The notes below the pieces were generated by a model, which had not been told where the DNA came from, did no database searches, and saw only the letters and a list, made by a program, of their open reading frames with translations. The position numbers were made by a program, and so were the translations under genes. A stretch of 23,282 bases of DNA from positions 2,856 through 26,137 of the forward strand of contig CAJTKB010000020.1 in NCBI GenBank assembly GCA_910576925.1, given 5' to 3'. Positions 15,089 through 22,248 of the stretch are shown piece by piece. How positions within the stretch are numbered: the first letter of the stretch is position 1; the number at the start of each line of letters is the position of its first letter. The stretch comes from an uncultured Bacilli bacterium (lineage in GTDB: Bacteria > Bacillota_I > Bacilli_A > RF39 > UBA660).

Positions 15089-16101
15089 GTTTCATTTTCC
15101 TGTGCTATTCCATAGTACTCTCTTACTTTTCGTTCTAATTCATCACGTAATTCTTGATTATCCCTTAGCAATAATTTAACATTTTCTTTTCCCTGACCTA
15201 GTTTTTCTCCTTGATACGAATACCAAGCTCCTGTTTTTTCAATTATACCTGCTTCTGTACCTAAGTCTATAATTTCTCCTTCACGGCTTACTCCTTCACC
15301 ATACATAATATCTACACAAGCTGTTTTGAATGGAGGTGCTACTTTGTTCTTTACTACTTTAATATTTGTCTTATTACCAACTATGCCATCTCCCATTTTT
15401 AAAGCTTCACTTTTTCTAACATCTAGTCTAATCGTAGAATAAAATTTTAAAGCTCTACCGCCTGGCGTTGTTTCAGGATTTCCAAACATAACTCCTACTT
15501 TTTCACGTAATTGATTTATAAAGATAGCAATGGTATTTGTTTTATTGATAGTACCTGCTAATTTTCTAAGTGCTTGGCTCATTAGTCTTGCTTGAAGTCC
15601 TACATGAGAGTCTCCCATCTCCCCATCTATTTCGGCTTTTGGTACCAATGCTGCAACTGAGTCTATAACAATAATACTAATAGCTTGACTTTTAACTAAA
15701 GCATCACAAATTTCTAGTGCTTGTTCTCCTGTATCTGGTTGACTTAGTAAAAGATCATTAATTTTTACTCCTAGTTTCTGAGCATAAACTGGATCTAAAG
15801 CATGTTCTGCATCAATAAAAGCTGCTCGTCCCCCACTTTTTTGAACTGCTGCAATAGCTTGTAAGGCAAAAGTTGTTTTTCCACTTGATTCTGGTCCATA
15901 TATTTCTATAATTCTACCACGTGGATATCCTCCTACTCCTAATGCTATATCAAGAGTTAAGCATCCACTTGATACAACATCAACTGCCATATGAGTAGTA
16001 TCACCTAATTTCATAATAGATCCTTTACCAAATTGCTTTTCTATATTCATTAAGACTTGTTCTAAATCTTTATCATTATCTTTTATATCTGTCTTTTTCA
16101 T
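15073..16101 (-). CDS. recA: Recombinase RecA
   Basis: RecA forms ATP-dependent filaments on single-stranded DNA, drives homologous pairing and stimulates LexA-type self-cleavage. The 342-residue protein has the Walker A motif GPESSGKTT (69-77), EHALDPVYAQKLGV, the Walker B strand IIVIDSVAALVPKAEIDGEMGDSH, the L2 region FINQLREKVGVMFGNPETTPGG, and a short acidic and basic tail. All are diagnostic, and the length is normal. AGGAGG 5 nt before ATG 16101 is a near-perfect ribosome site. A TATAAT (16131-16136, minus strand) is a good -10 box; I see no convincing -35 and no LexA-box-like palindrome, so damage control is not visible here. It follows pgsA after a terminator and precedes murE. The usual Firmicutes neighbour cinA is absent. 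Confidence 0.98.
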   Translation of the reverse strand: MKKTDIKDNDKDLEQVLMNIEKQFGKGSIMKLGDTTHMAVDVVSSGCLTLDIALGVGGYPRGRIIEIYGPESSGKTTFALQAIAAVQKSGGRAAFIDAEHALDPVYAQKLGVKINDLLLSQPDTGEQALEICDALVKSQAISIIVIDSVAALVPKAEIDGEMGDSHVGLQARLMSQALRKLAGTINKTNTIAIFINQLREKVGVMFGNPETTPGGRALKFYSTIRLDVRKSEALKMGDGIVGNKTNIKVVKNKVAPPFKTACVDIMYGEGVSREGEIIDLGTEAGIIEKTGAWYSYQGEKLGQGKENVKLLLRDNQELRDELERKVREYYGIAQENETKKES

Positions 16102-16265
16102 ATAACCTCCTATAATCCCTACTTCTTAATATTATAATACATATTTTAAAAAAGCAAGAATTGATGTTAATTAATAATATTCATTTTTTAGGAAGCAAAG
16201 GAAAAAGCAATTTTATTTTATTAAATATTTAATTATTATTATAAATTACAATTAATATTTATAAT

Positions 16266-16296
16266 AAAAAAGCTATAGTAGTTACTTAGCTTTTTA
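16266..16296 (-). terminator. Terminator after pgsA
   Basis: AAAAAGCTA (16267-16275) pairs perfectly with TAGCTTTTT (16287-16295), lying just past the pgsA stop codon. It separates the rodZ-pgsA unit from recA. Confidence 0.7.
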
Positions 16297-16302
16297 CTTA
16301 TA

Positions 16303-16914
16303 TTAAATTTCTATTTGTTCTTCCTTTTTATTAAATATATATTTCTTGTACAAATTGAAATATTCAATAGCTGATATTATTGACATAACTGAACCAATTA
16401 GTAAAAAAAGATTGGCAATGTCTAGATTCATTAATTCGAATGGTAGATTATAAAAAAATGCTAAAACAGTGCCTATCATTAATGATGCTGTTTTAATTTT
16501 GCCTGTTTTTATAGCGGCAACTACTTTTCCTCCTCCTGCTGCTTGCATTTTTACTGCATCAACAAATATATCTCGAAGAACTATAATTACTGGTACTATT
16601 GTATAGATAAATCCGTGACATGCTAAAATAATTAATACTGAGTTTACTAGTATTTTATCTGCTATTGCATCTAGCATCTTACCAAGATCTGTCACTTGAT
16701 TATTTTTTCTTGCTAAATAGCCATCTATAAAATCAGTTAGGCTTGCAATTATAAATAAAATACCTGCTATTATATACTCACTTTTTACTACTACTCCTTC
16801 AATATTATATTGGGGAAAATAAAATCCTATTGAATAAAATGGAAATACTAATATAAAAATAATTATAAATGTCATTAATATTCTCATAACAGTAAGTTTA
16901 GTTGGTAAATTCAT
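16303..16914 (-). CDS. pgsA: CDP-diacylglycerol--glycerol-3-phosphate 3-phosphatidyltransferase
   Basis: PgsA makes phosphatidylglycerol phosphate from CDP-diacylglycerol and glycerol 3-phosphate at the inner face of the membrane, the committed step to phosphatidylglycerol. The 203-residue integral membrane protein carries the full CDP-alcohol phosphotransferase signature D-x2-DG-x2-AR-x8-G-x3-D-x3-D (Asp61, Asp64, Gly65, Ala68, Arg69, Gly78, Asp82, Asp86). It opens with NLPTKLTVMRIL, typical of PgsA, and has about five or six hydrophobic helices. Its start overlaps the 3' end of the rodZ-like gene by 17 nt, so the two are probably translationally coupled, with an AGGAGTT ribosome site inside the upstream gene. 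The rodZ-pgsA-recA order is widespread in Firmicutes. Confidence 0.95.
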   Translation of the reverse strand: MNLPTKLTVMRILMTFIIIFILVFPFYSIGFYFPQYNIEGVVVKSEYIIAGILFIIASLTDFIDGYLARKNNQVTDLGKMLDAIADKILVNSVLIILACHGFIYTIVPVIIVLRDIFVDAVKMQAAGGGKVVAAIKTGKIKTASLMIGTVLAFFYNLPFELMNLDIANLFLLIGSVMSIISAIEYFNLYKKYIFNKKEEQIEI

Positions 16915-17398
16915 ATAACTCCTCCATATGACTTTTAAGTACAGAATTTCTTATTGGTTCTTTATTTATATTTCTTATAATAATTAACATAATAGAAACT
17001 ATAAGTAATATAATACCTAACCATATTATTATGGGCCACATATTTATTTTTCTTTTTCTAATTATTGTATATGGTGACTTTACTTTTGTTTTATTACTTT
17101 GTTCTTTTAATTGCTCCTTTTTTTCAGCTTCTCTTATATCTTCAAGAGAAATTTTAGAAGTTTTTTCAAATAGAAATTCATTAAAAGTGTCTATTACTTC
17201 GTCTGGATTAAGTCCTAAATACTTTGCATATATAATAATATAATCTTTTAGTTCATAAATATCTTTAAATGCTTTAGTATTTCCTATTTCTATATTTTCA
17301 AGTTGTGTTACTGAAAGAGAAATGTCAGCTGAAGCTTCTTCTAAACTTACTCCATTACTAATTCTTGTTCTTTTTAGATAACTACCTAATTCTTTCAA
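16898..17398 (-). CDS. rodZ: Short RodZ-like helix-turn-helix membrane protein
   Basis: RodZ links the MreB cytoskeleton to the elongation machinery in rod-shaped bacteria. This 166-residue version has the N-terminal RodZ-type helix-turn-helix (about 1-72; LGSYLKRTRISNGVSLEEA and the helix around TQLENIE), a charged linker (about 80-118) and one transmembrane helix (about 120-142). Only about 24 residues lie outside, so the usual extracellular DUF4115 domain is missing. An in-frame GTG at 17407 overlaps the Shine-Dalgarno GAGGTG (17405-17410). The TTG at 17398, 6 nt after it, is the better start and yields MKELGSYLK. The gene follows rnpB with a gap of about 16 nt and overlaps pgsA. Assignment rests on domain layout and on position before pgsA; the symbol is used by analogy. 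Confidence 0.8.
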   Translation of the reverse strand: MKELGSYLKRTRISNGVSLEEASADISLSVTQLENIEIGNTKAFKDIYELKDYIIIYAKYLGLNPDEVIDTFNEFLFEKTSKISLEDIREAEKKEQLKEQSNKTKVKSPYTIIRKRKINMWPIIIWLGIILLIVSIMLIIIRNINKEPIRNSVLKSHMEELYEFTN

Positions 17399-17414
17399 AA
17401 AAAACACCTCTTTA

Positions 17415-17760
17415 TAAACAAATAATATTTAATAAGCCATGTTCTGTACCTATAAAGGTGACAAACATCTATCTACTGATTACTCAGTCCTTAACATCAG
17501 TTCTTGTTCCTTAGTTAAAGCTCCCCTACCATAATTTGGGTTTCTCACTCGTGGAGTTTACCGCGTTTCACTTTTTAATTTCTTAAAAAATCGTCACTGT
17601 GGCACTTTATTATAATAATCATATCTGAGACTTAGATTATTATTTTGTCGTTAGTTACCTACCTTAGGTTATCTTTTCCCTAAGCACGAACACTACAATC
17701 ATCACAGATTGTGTGAGCATGGACTTTCCTCAGCACTCTTTAGAGTACCGCGTTTGTCTA
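17415..17760 (-). ncRNA. rnpB: RNase P RNA, Bacillus type (class B)
   Basis: The catalytic RNA of RNase P, which trims the 5' leaders of tRNA precursors, including the tRNA-Trp here. The minus strand contains conserved blocks of the Bacillus RNA: GAGGAAAGTCCATGCTC (CR I), GTAGTGTTCGTGC, AAAGTGCCACAGTGACGA, GTGAAACGCGGTAAACTCC, GAGAAACCCAAAT, GGTAGGGGAGC, GTAGATAGATG and, near the 3' end, ACAGAACATGGCTTA (CR V). P1 can be drawn between TAGACAAA (5' end, 17753-17760) and TTTGTTTA (3' end, 17415-17422), giving about 346 nt; exact ends are approximate. It begins about 14 nt after the gpsB stop and ends about 4 nt before the rodZ Shine-Dalgarno. No terminator separates it from rodZ. A gpsB-rnpB neighbourhood is also found in Bacillus. 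Confidence 0.96.
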
Positions 17761-17774
17761 AAATATTACTTATT

Positions 17775-18131
17775 TTATTCGTTATTTTCTTGTTCTCTAT
17801 CCTTTTCAGAATCGTTACCATATACCATTTTTTCTAGTCTAGATAAACGTCTCATAATATCAAGATTAGTAATTTCACTTGTTTCATTATTCTTAGCAAA
17901 TGAAGCTTTGTTTTTGGTAATTCTAAGCTCCTGTTTTAGGTTCATAACTTCTGCTAGTAAATCGGCCTTTTCCTTTTCTAGATTATTAATAATATTAAAA
18001 AATTGTTCATAGTCGCCAATTATAGTATCTAGAAACTGGTCTACCTCTTTTAAACGATATCCACGTGTATCTATTTTGAATTCTTTTTCTAAAATCTCTT
18101 GTGGTGTAAGCGCTATTTTATTTTGGTACAT
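17775..18131 (-). CDS. gpsB: Cell division and growth regulator GpsB
   Basis: GpsB is a small cytoplasmic DivIVA-related protein that binds the tails of penicillin-binding proteins and coordinates septal and lateral wall synthesis. The 118-residue protein has the DivIVA-like N-terminal fold, with LTPQEILEKEFKI (8-20) and YRLKEVDQFLD (25-35) as the hallmark, followed by a coiled coil (about 38-75) and a C-terminal helix RRLSRLEKMVYG that matches the GpsB trimerisation end. Length is normal. ATG 18131 follows GGTGAT by 4 nt. It stands at the head of the gpsB-rnpB-rodZ-pgsA run and has a good promoter of its own. Confidence 0.94.
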   Translation of the reverse strand: MYQNKIALTPQEILEKEFKIDTRGYRLKEVDQFLDTIIGDYEQFFNIINNLEKEKADLLAEVMNLKQELRITKNKASFAKNNETSEITNLDIMRRLSRLEKMVYGNDSEKDREQENNE

Positions 18132-18157
18132 ATTATCACCAATCCCTTTACATTAAT

Positions 18158-18186
18158 ATTATTGCAAAAACATATTATTTTGTCAA
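18158..18186 (-). promoter_or_regulatory. Promoter of gpsB
   Basis: On the minus strand a perfect TTGACA (18181-18186), 17-nt spacer and AATAAT (18158-18163). The leader to the gpsB start would be about 20 nt. It may also drive rnpB, since no clear promoter lies between gpsB and rnpB. Confidence 0.65.
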
Positions 18187-18258
18187 TTATTTAGCTATTT
18201 TAATTAAAATAATTATGATTTTATTTGAATATACTAATGTAATAGAAAAATAACTTTT

Positions 18259-18381
18259 TTAATTATTCTTGAAGTTGTTTTCAGATTTTATATTTTTGAT
18301 TTTAATAATAGAGTTTTCCAATTTTATGTATTTTAAATCTGTAAGAATTTTATTAATTTTATAAATAATTTCATCATTCAT
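18259..18381 (-). CDS. Small ORF, 40 residues, function unknown
   Basis: A short reading frame from ATG 18381 to TAA 18259-18261. GGTGAT lies 6 nt before the ATG, the same ribosome site type used by gpsB and ftsY. The peptide begins MNDEIIYKINKILTDLKYIK, is lysine- and isoleucine-rich with alternating charges, and is probably helical at its N-terminus; there is no membrane segment or cysteine. A T-run follows the stop. It is on the same strand as gpsB, upstream of the gpsB promoter. I do not recognise it. The strong ribosome site is the main argument; in such AT-rich DNA a chance frame of this size is also possible. Confidence 0.45.
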   Translation of the reverse strand: MNDEIIYKINKILTDLKYIKLENSIIKIKNIKSENNFKNN

Positions 18382-18456
18382 AATTTTATCACCAATTGTA
18401 TTATAGTTTACTTTTTATTCTTTGTGGCTAATTCGACAAAACTTGTCCTTTTTTTA

Positions 18457-18485
18457 TTGAAACTATGGTTATTAATTTGTATAAT
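18457..18485 (+). promoter_or_regulatory. Promoter of the unknown gene at 18504
   Basis: TTGAAA (18457-18462), 17-nt spacer and consensus TATAAT (18480-18485). The expected start of transcription, about 18492, coincides with the GGAGG ribosome site (18492-18496), so the mRNA leader would be only about 12 nt. Confidence 0.6.
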
Positions 18486-18503
18486 ATTTTTGGAGGATTT
18501 ACT

Positions 18504-19247
18504 ATGGAATATAATACCAATAATAATTTTTGTAATTTCGAATTCACTGTTTTTTTATTATATGAATTTAAAAAGGCTGGCATAAACGAATTTTCTATAG
18601 ATCAACTGGAGACTGATCTATATCATTATATAAATAAATATAAAAATATCTTCTATGACATAAAATGTGATAAATATAAAGTTTTGTTAAAAGATTCGAT
18701 TAAGCAATTGGTTTCTTGTGGATATATTTGTATTCCTATATTTAATAAAAAGGTGGTACATATATTAAATATTGATACTAATATTATTGGAAAAATTTAT
18801 AATATCGAAAAAATAAAAAACATTAAAAAATTAGTGAATGAATATTATGTAAATAAATATGTTGATTTTATGACATTTGAAGGAAATCCTGATGGTACAT
18901 ATTCAATATTAAATAGTTTTATTGATAAAAAATGTATTGATTGGAGTTTAGTAACTGATGCTTCTAAAATTAATATATCATCTTTTCTAAATATTAGAGA
19001 TAATATATGCGTTAAGAATCATTTTGATTGTAATCCTTTCTCAACTATAAGGGCAGGTAGTATGGCTAATGTATCAATTATTGGTAGTAGTTTTGTTTTA
19101 AGTCGCCAGAAGATTAATGGTATAATAAAAAATGTTAACTTATATATAAATTCTTATGATAATTATTCAACTGAAAAATTTGGTAGTTATGCTTTACTAG
19201 AAACACCTTCTACTTTAGATATTAAAGTTTTAAAGTTATCTAAATAG
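18504..19247 (+). CDS. Hypothetical protein, 247 residues, no recognised family
   Basis: I do not recognise this protein. ATG 18504 is chosen because GGAGG lies 7 nt upstream; an in-frame ATG at 18465 lies within the promoter and has no ribosome site. It is soluble: no signal peptide or membrane helix. The N-terminal third looks helical (FEFTVFLLYEFKKAGINEF, then DLYHYINKYKNIFYDI), resembling a small helical domain seen in phage- or regulator-type proteins. The C-terminal part (RAGSMANVSIIGSSFVLS onward) looks beta-rich. Cysteines occur at about positions 9, 51, 76, 81, 147, 171 and 178. It stands alone on the plus strand between divergent and convergent minus-strand genes, with its own promoter and terminator. 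Base composition is like its neighbours. Confidence 0.75.
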   Translation: MEYNTNNNFCNFEFTVFLLYEFKKAGINEFSIDQLETDLYHYINKYKNIFYDIKCDKYKVLLKDSIKQLVSCGYICIPIFNKKVVHILNIDTNIIGKIYNIEKIKNIKKLVNEYYVNKYVDFMTFEGNPDGTYSILNSFIDKKCIDWSLVTDASKINISSFLNIRDNICVKNHFDCNPFSTIRAGSMANVSIIGSSFVLSRQKINGIIKNVNLYINSYDNYSTEKFGSYALLETPSTLDIKVLKLSK

Positions 19248-19266
19248 ACAATAATATATAAAAGTG

Positions 19267-19302
19267 AAGAAAGTCTTAATAGAATTTTATTTTGACTTTC
19301 TT
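19267..19302. terminator. Bidirectional terminator between convergent genes
   Basis: AAGAAAGTC (19267-19275) pairs perfectly with GACTTTCTT (19294-19302), followed by a T-rich stretch on the plus strand. It lies between the stop codons of the unknown gene and the Asn/Gln-rich gene. Confidence 0.65.
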
Positions 19303-19314
19303 ATTTTATAATTG

Positions 19315-20454
19315 TTAAATTTTATTATTAGATACTAGGGTAAAATCTTCATCTTTAAAGTTATATATTATTCGTGCACTTATATTTTTATATTTTTCTG
19401 TTGTAAAAGCTTCACCGTATTTATATATATCAAAATTAAGCTTATTACCTATAGCAAACTTTTTACTATCATTTGAAAAGTAAACATAGTATTTTTTAGT
19501 AAGTGCCTCACTAGAGTTGTCAGCGATGTTTAAATTACTAAAATATATTCTTTTTCCACCAACGCAATTTACTTGTTCTATTACTTGAGCAGTTATAATT
19601 TCTCTTGTTTTTGATGATTTTAAAGCAAGCGTACTTATTCCTGAAATGAATGTTAAGCCTATACCTGAAAATAGCATTATTAAAAAGTACTTAGATAAAT
19701 TATCATTATATAATTTTTCTGGTTTTTCTTTATTGTATTTTATTTGAATAAGTTTTTCTGGTTTTTCTCTAGATAGAGTATTTGGTGTATAGAAATATTC
19801 TTTTTTATTAACTTTATATTTATAGTTTCCTTTATAATATGTTAATCCATTTTTGCTAATAGTATCAAAATCAACTAAATCAGCTGGTGATGATATATAA
19901 GTTTTATATTTATTATTATTGTCAAATAATAAATAAATTGCTAATCCTGTTATTATAATCCCTACACAGATTAGTACAACGCAAAATTTTCTTGCAAAAT
20001 TTCTTAATGGTGTATTTTCTTGATTATTACTTATTGTAGATTGATCTTGTATGCCATTTGCCATATTGTTCATATTTGGTATAGCTGATTGACTTTGAAT
20101 ATATGATGTTTGACTATTCACTTGCCCCTGATAATTTTGAGTATATGGATTATAATTTACATTTTGATTATTTATTGTAGTTGGTTGTGTAAGCGGAGTA
20201 GTGTTCAACTGATTTTGCGTAATAGTATTTGTGTTTTGGGGTGATAACTGATTAATCGTATTGTTATTATAATTAATATTTGTTGGTTGTTGAATACTTG
20301 GTTTATTAATTATAATAGGTTGTTGAGATTGATAGGTATTACTATTTGAATTTATATTATTTGGCAACGCTGTGTTGTTTGATGAATTAGTTTGCCCACT
20401 AGATCCAAAATTATTTTGACTATTAGTACTAGAATTTACATTATTTGTATTCAT
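19315..20454 (-). CDS. Asn/Gln-rich membrane protein with DUF3592-like domain
   Basis: A 379-residue protein with three parts. Residues 1-150 are almost only Asn, Gln, Ser, Thr, Pro and Ile, a prion-like disordered tail with no signal peptide, so it is probably cytoplasmic. Two transmembrane helices (about 157-177 and 256-278) enclose a compact outside loop with TYYKGNYKYKVNKKEYFY (205-222) and IQIKYNKEKPEKLY (236-249). That pattern, a Tyr-rich strand followed by a YN-x3-PEK motif, is typical of DUF3592. Residues 279-379 form a second soluble domain on the inside. Function is unknown. ATG 20454 follows AAAGGGA by about 6 nt. It has its own promoter and lies downstream of the amidase-LysM pseudogene and its terminator. 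Confidence 0.75.
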   Translation of the reverse strand: MNTNNVNSSTNSQNNFGSSGQTNSSNNTALPNNINSNSNTYQSQQPIIINKPSIQQPTNINYNNNTINQLSPQNTNTITQNQLNTTPLTQPTTINNQNVNYNPYTQNYQGQVNSQTSYIQSQSAIPNMNNMANGIQDQSTISNNQENTPLRNFARKFCVVLICVGIIITGLAIYLLFDNNNKYKTYISSPADLVDFDTISKNGLTYYKGNYKYKVNKKEYFYTPNTLSREKPEKLIQIKYNKEKPEKLYNDNLSKYFLIMLFSGIGLTFISGISTLALKSSKTREIITAQVIEQVNCVGGKRIYFSNLNIADNSSEALTKKYYVYFSNDSKKFAIGNKLNFDIYKYGEAFTTEKYKNISARIIYNFKDEDFTLVSNNKI

Positions 20455-20525
20455 CTTAGTCCCTTTCTTCCTTTTTATTTTATTCTTTTATTTATATAGT
20501 TTTATTTTATCATATTTTTTTAATA

Positions 20526-20554
20526 ATTATAATATATAAATTAAAGTTTGTCAG
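20526..20554 (-). promoter_or_regulatory. Promoter of the Asn/Gln-rich protein gene
   Basis: On the minus strand CTGACA (20549-20554), 17-nt spacer and consensus TATAAT (20526-20531), about 70 nt before the start codon. Confidence 0.6.
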
Positions 20555-20570
20555 ACTTTATTATAATTAC

Positions 20571-20596
20571 AAAAAAATCCACAGTTACTGTGAATT
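20571..20596 (-). terminator. Terminator at the end of the amidase-LysM gene
   Basis: On the minus strand AATTCACAG and CTGTGGATT form a 9-bp stem (one G-U) with the TAA stop codon as its 3-nt loop, followed by seven T. A classic intrinsic terminator built onto the stop codon. Confidence 0.8.
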
Positions 20597-22237
20597 ATTT
20601 TTAGTGATTATTAGTTTTTGACCTATAGTTACTGAATTATTATCAAGGTTATTTAATTTTTTTAATTCTTGAAATGATAAATTATGAGATGTTGCTATAC
20701 TCCATAGTGTATCTCCCTTTTCAACAATATAGTAATTCCTGTTAAATTCTTTTATTCTTGGTATTTTTAGAATATCATTTATCTTTAAATTAATACTTTC
20801 TAGTTCATTATAGTTTATAAGTTCTGTTACTGTTGTATTATATTTTTTAGCAATTAACCATAAACTATCTCCTTCTTTTATTTTATATTCTTCTTGATTA
20901 TTTTTTATTTTATCTAATTTTGGTTCATTTATATTTCTATTATCTTTTATTGTATTTTGCATATTATCATTTTGCTGAGTAAAATTATCTAATATATTAT
21001 TACTTGTATCATTAAGATTTTCACTTTCTGTTGAATTATTTTCATAATCATATATATTAGATGTAGAAAAATCACTAGTAGTATTTGGTATTAATAATTG
21101 CTGACCAATTGATAATACATTATTTGTTATATTATTTAAACGCTGTAATTCTTGTACTGTTGTATTAAATTTATTTGCTATACTCCAAAGACTATCTCCT
21201 TTTTGAACTGTATATGTTATTTGATTTGGGGTATTATTATTTGCAGTTGGAATTAGTAATTGTTGACCTACAGATAAAATATTACTTGTTAATCCATTAA
21301 GTGTAATTAATTCATTTACTGTCACATTATATTTATTTGCTATACTCCATAGACTGTCTCCCTTTTGAACTGTATAAGTAATGGTCTGTGAAGGAGTATT
21401 ATCATTCACTGATGGTACTATTAATTGCTGACCAATTGATAATATATTACTTGTCAAATTATTTAGTCGCTGTAATTCTTGCACTGTTGTATTAAATTTA
21501 TTTGCTATACTCCATAAACTATCCCCTTTTTGAACAGTGTAGTTTGTCGTATTAGGTGGAGTTGGTGTTTCAATTTCTGATATTATTAGTTGTTGACCAA
21601 TTTGTAGTGTATCACTTGTTAGATTATTTAATTTTCTTAAATTATCTACTGTTGTATTAAACTTATTTGCTATACTCCAAAGGCTATCTCCTTTTTGAAC
21701 AGTATACTTTGTTACTTCTTCTACTATTGGTTGATTTGTTATCAAAAGTTTTTGACCTATAGTTAAAGTATCACTTGTTAGATTATTCAATCTTTTAATT
21801 TCTGATACTGTAGTATTAAATTTACTTGCTATACTATATAAAGTATCTCCCTTTTGAACAATGTAATAATTATTATCTATATCTGGATTAGTGTTTGGGG
21901 GAGTATAGGTATATCCCGCATAATTAGTTATAGCCTTTACTGCACCTTCAACGAAATCATCTAAATTATTTTTTAGTTTATTAGCATCAACTTTATTATC
22001 TATAAATCCGTATTCAACTAGTATTGGTTCTGTTTTGCCGGTTAGCCTTTGAATATAATAATAATCTTTACTAGGGTCTTCTGGTAAACGTCTTTGATAA
22101 ACTTTTCGTTTCTTCTGACCTGCTTTTCCTATTTCATCTAATACAGATTGTGCAAGAGTATCATTATTTCTTAGTGCATAAACTACTTCAGCACCTTCAC
22201 CACCACGAATATTTGGCTCTCCACTACATCTTAGTTT
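20585..22237 (-). pseudogene. N-acetylmuramoyl-L-alanine amidase (Amidase_3) with seven LysM repeats, 5'-truncated
   Basis: Amidase_3 enzymes cut the bond between muramic acid and L-alanine in peptidoglycan. From about 22237 the frame encodes the second half of the domain: IRGGEGAEVVYALRN, KVYQRRLPEDPSKDYYYIQ and ILVEYGFIDN, whose Glu is a conserved active-site residue. The first half, which holds the zinc ligands (DxGHGG, a Glu, and the His of the SxHxN motif), is missing, and an in-frame TGA lies at 22253-22255. There is no ATG, GTG or TTG in frame before the TTG at 21790, which is inside the first LysM. Seven LysM repeats follow, each built on YTVQKGDSLWSIANKFN and LTSDxLxIGQ; repeats 2-5 are nearly identical and 6-7 diverged. 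LysM binds GlcNAc-containing glycans. As it stands the gene cannot make an active amidase. The tail and terminator are intact. Confidence 0.85.
20594..21875 (-). repeat. Seven LysM-coding tandem repeats
   Basis: Direct repeats of roughly 160-200 nt, each including a stretch coding KGDSLWSIANKFN. The copies starting near 21700, 21530, 21370 and 21210 (minus strand) share long identical blocks, while those near 20890 and 20730 are diverged, showing recent tandem amplification or gene conversion of the central copies. Short Asn/Thr/Pro-rich linkers separate them; the longest (about 95 residues) lies between repeats 5 and 6. Confidence 0.8.
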
Positions 22238-22248
22238 AAAAAAATTAT

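Noticed and set aside
17713..18012. Plus-strand open frame across the rnpB 5' end and gpsB
   Set aside because: Antisense shadow of gpsB and RNase P RNA, both strongly supported.
21580..21790. TTG at 21790 as the real start of an intact LysM protein
   Set aside because: It falls in the middle of the first LysM repeat, with no ribosome site or signal peptide; the homology continues upstream into an amidase domain.
20594..21875. Regular direct repeats resembling a CRISPR array
   Set aside because: The repeats are far too long, stay in frame and encode LysM domains.
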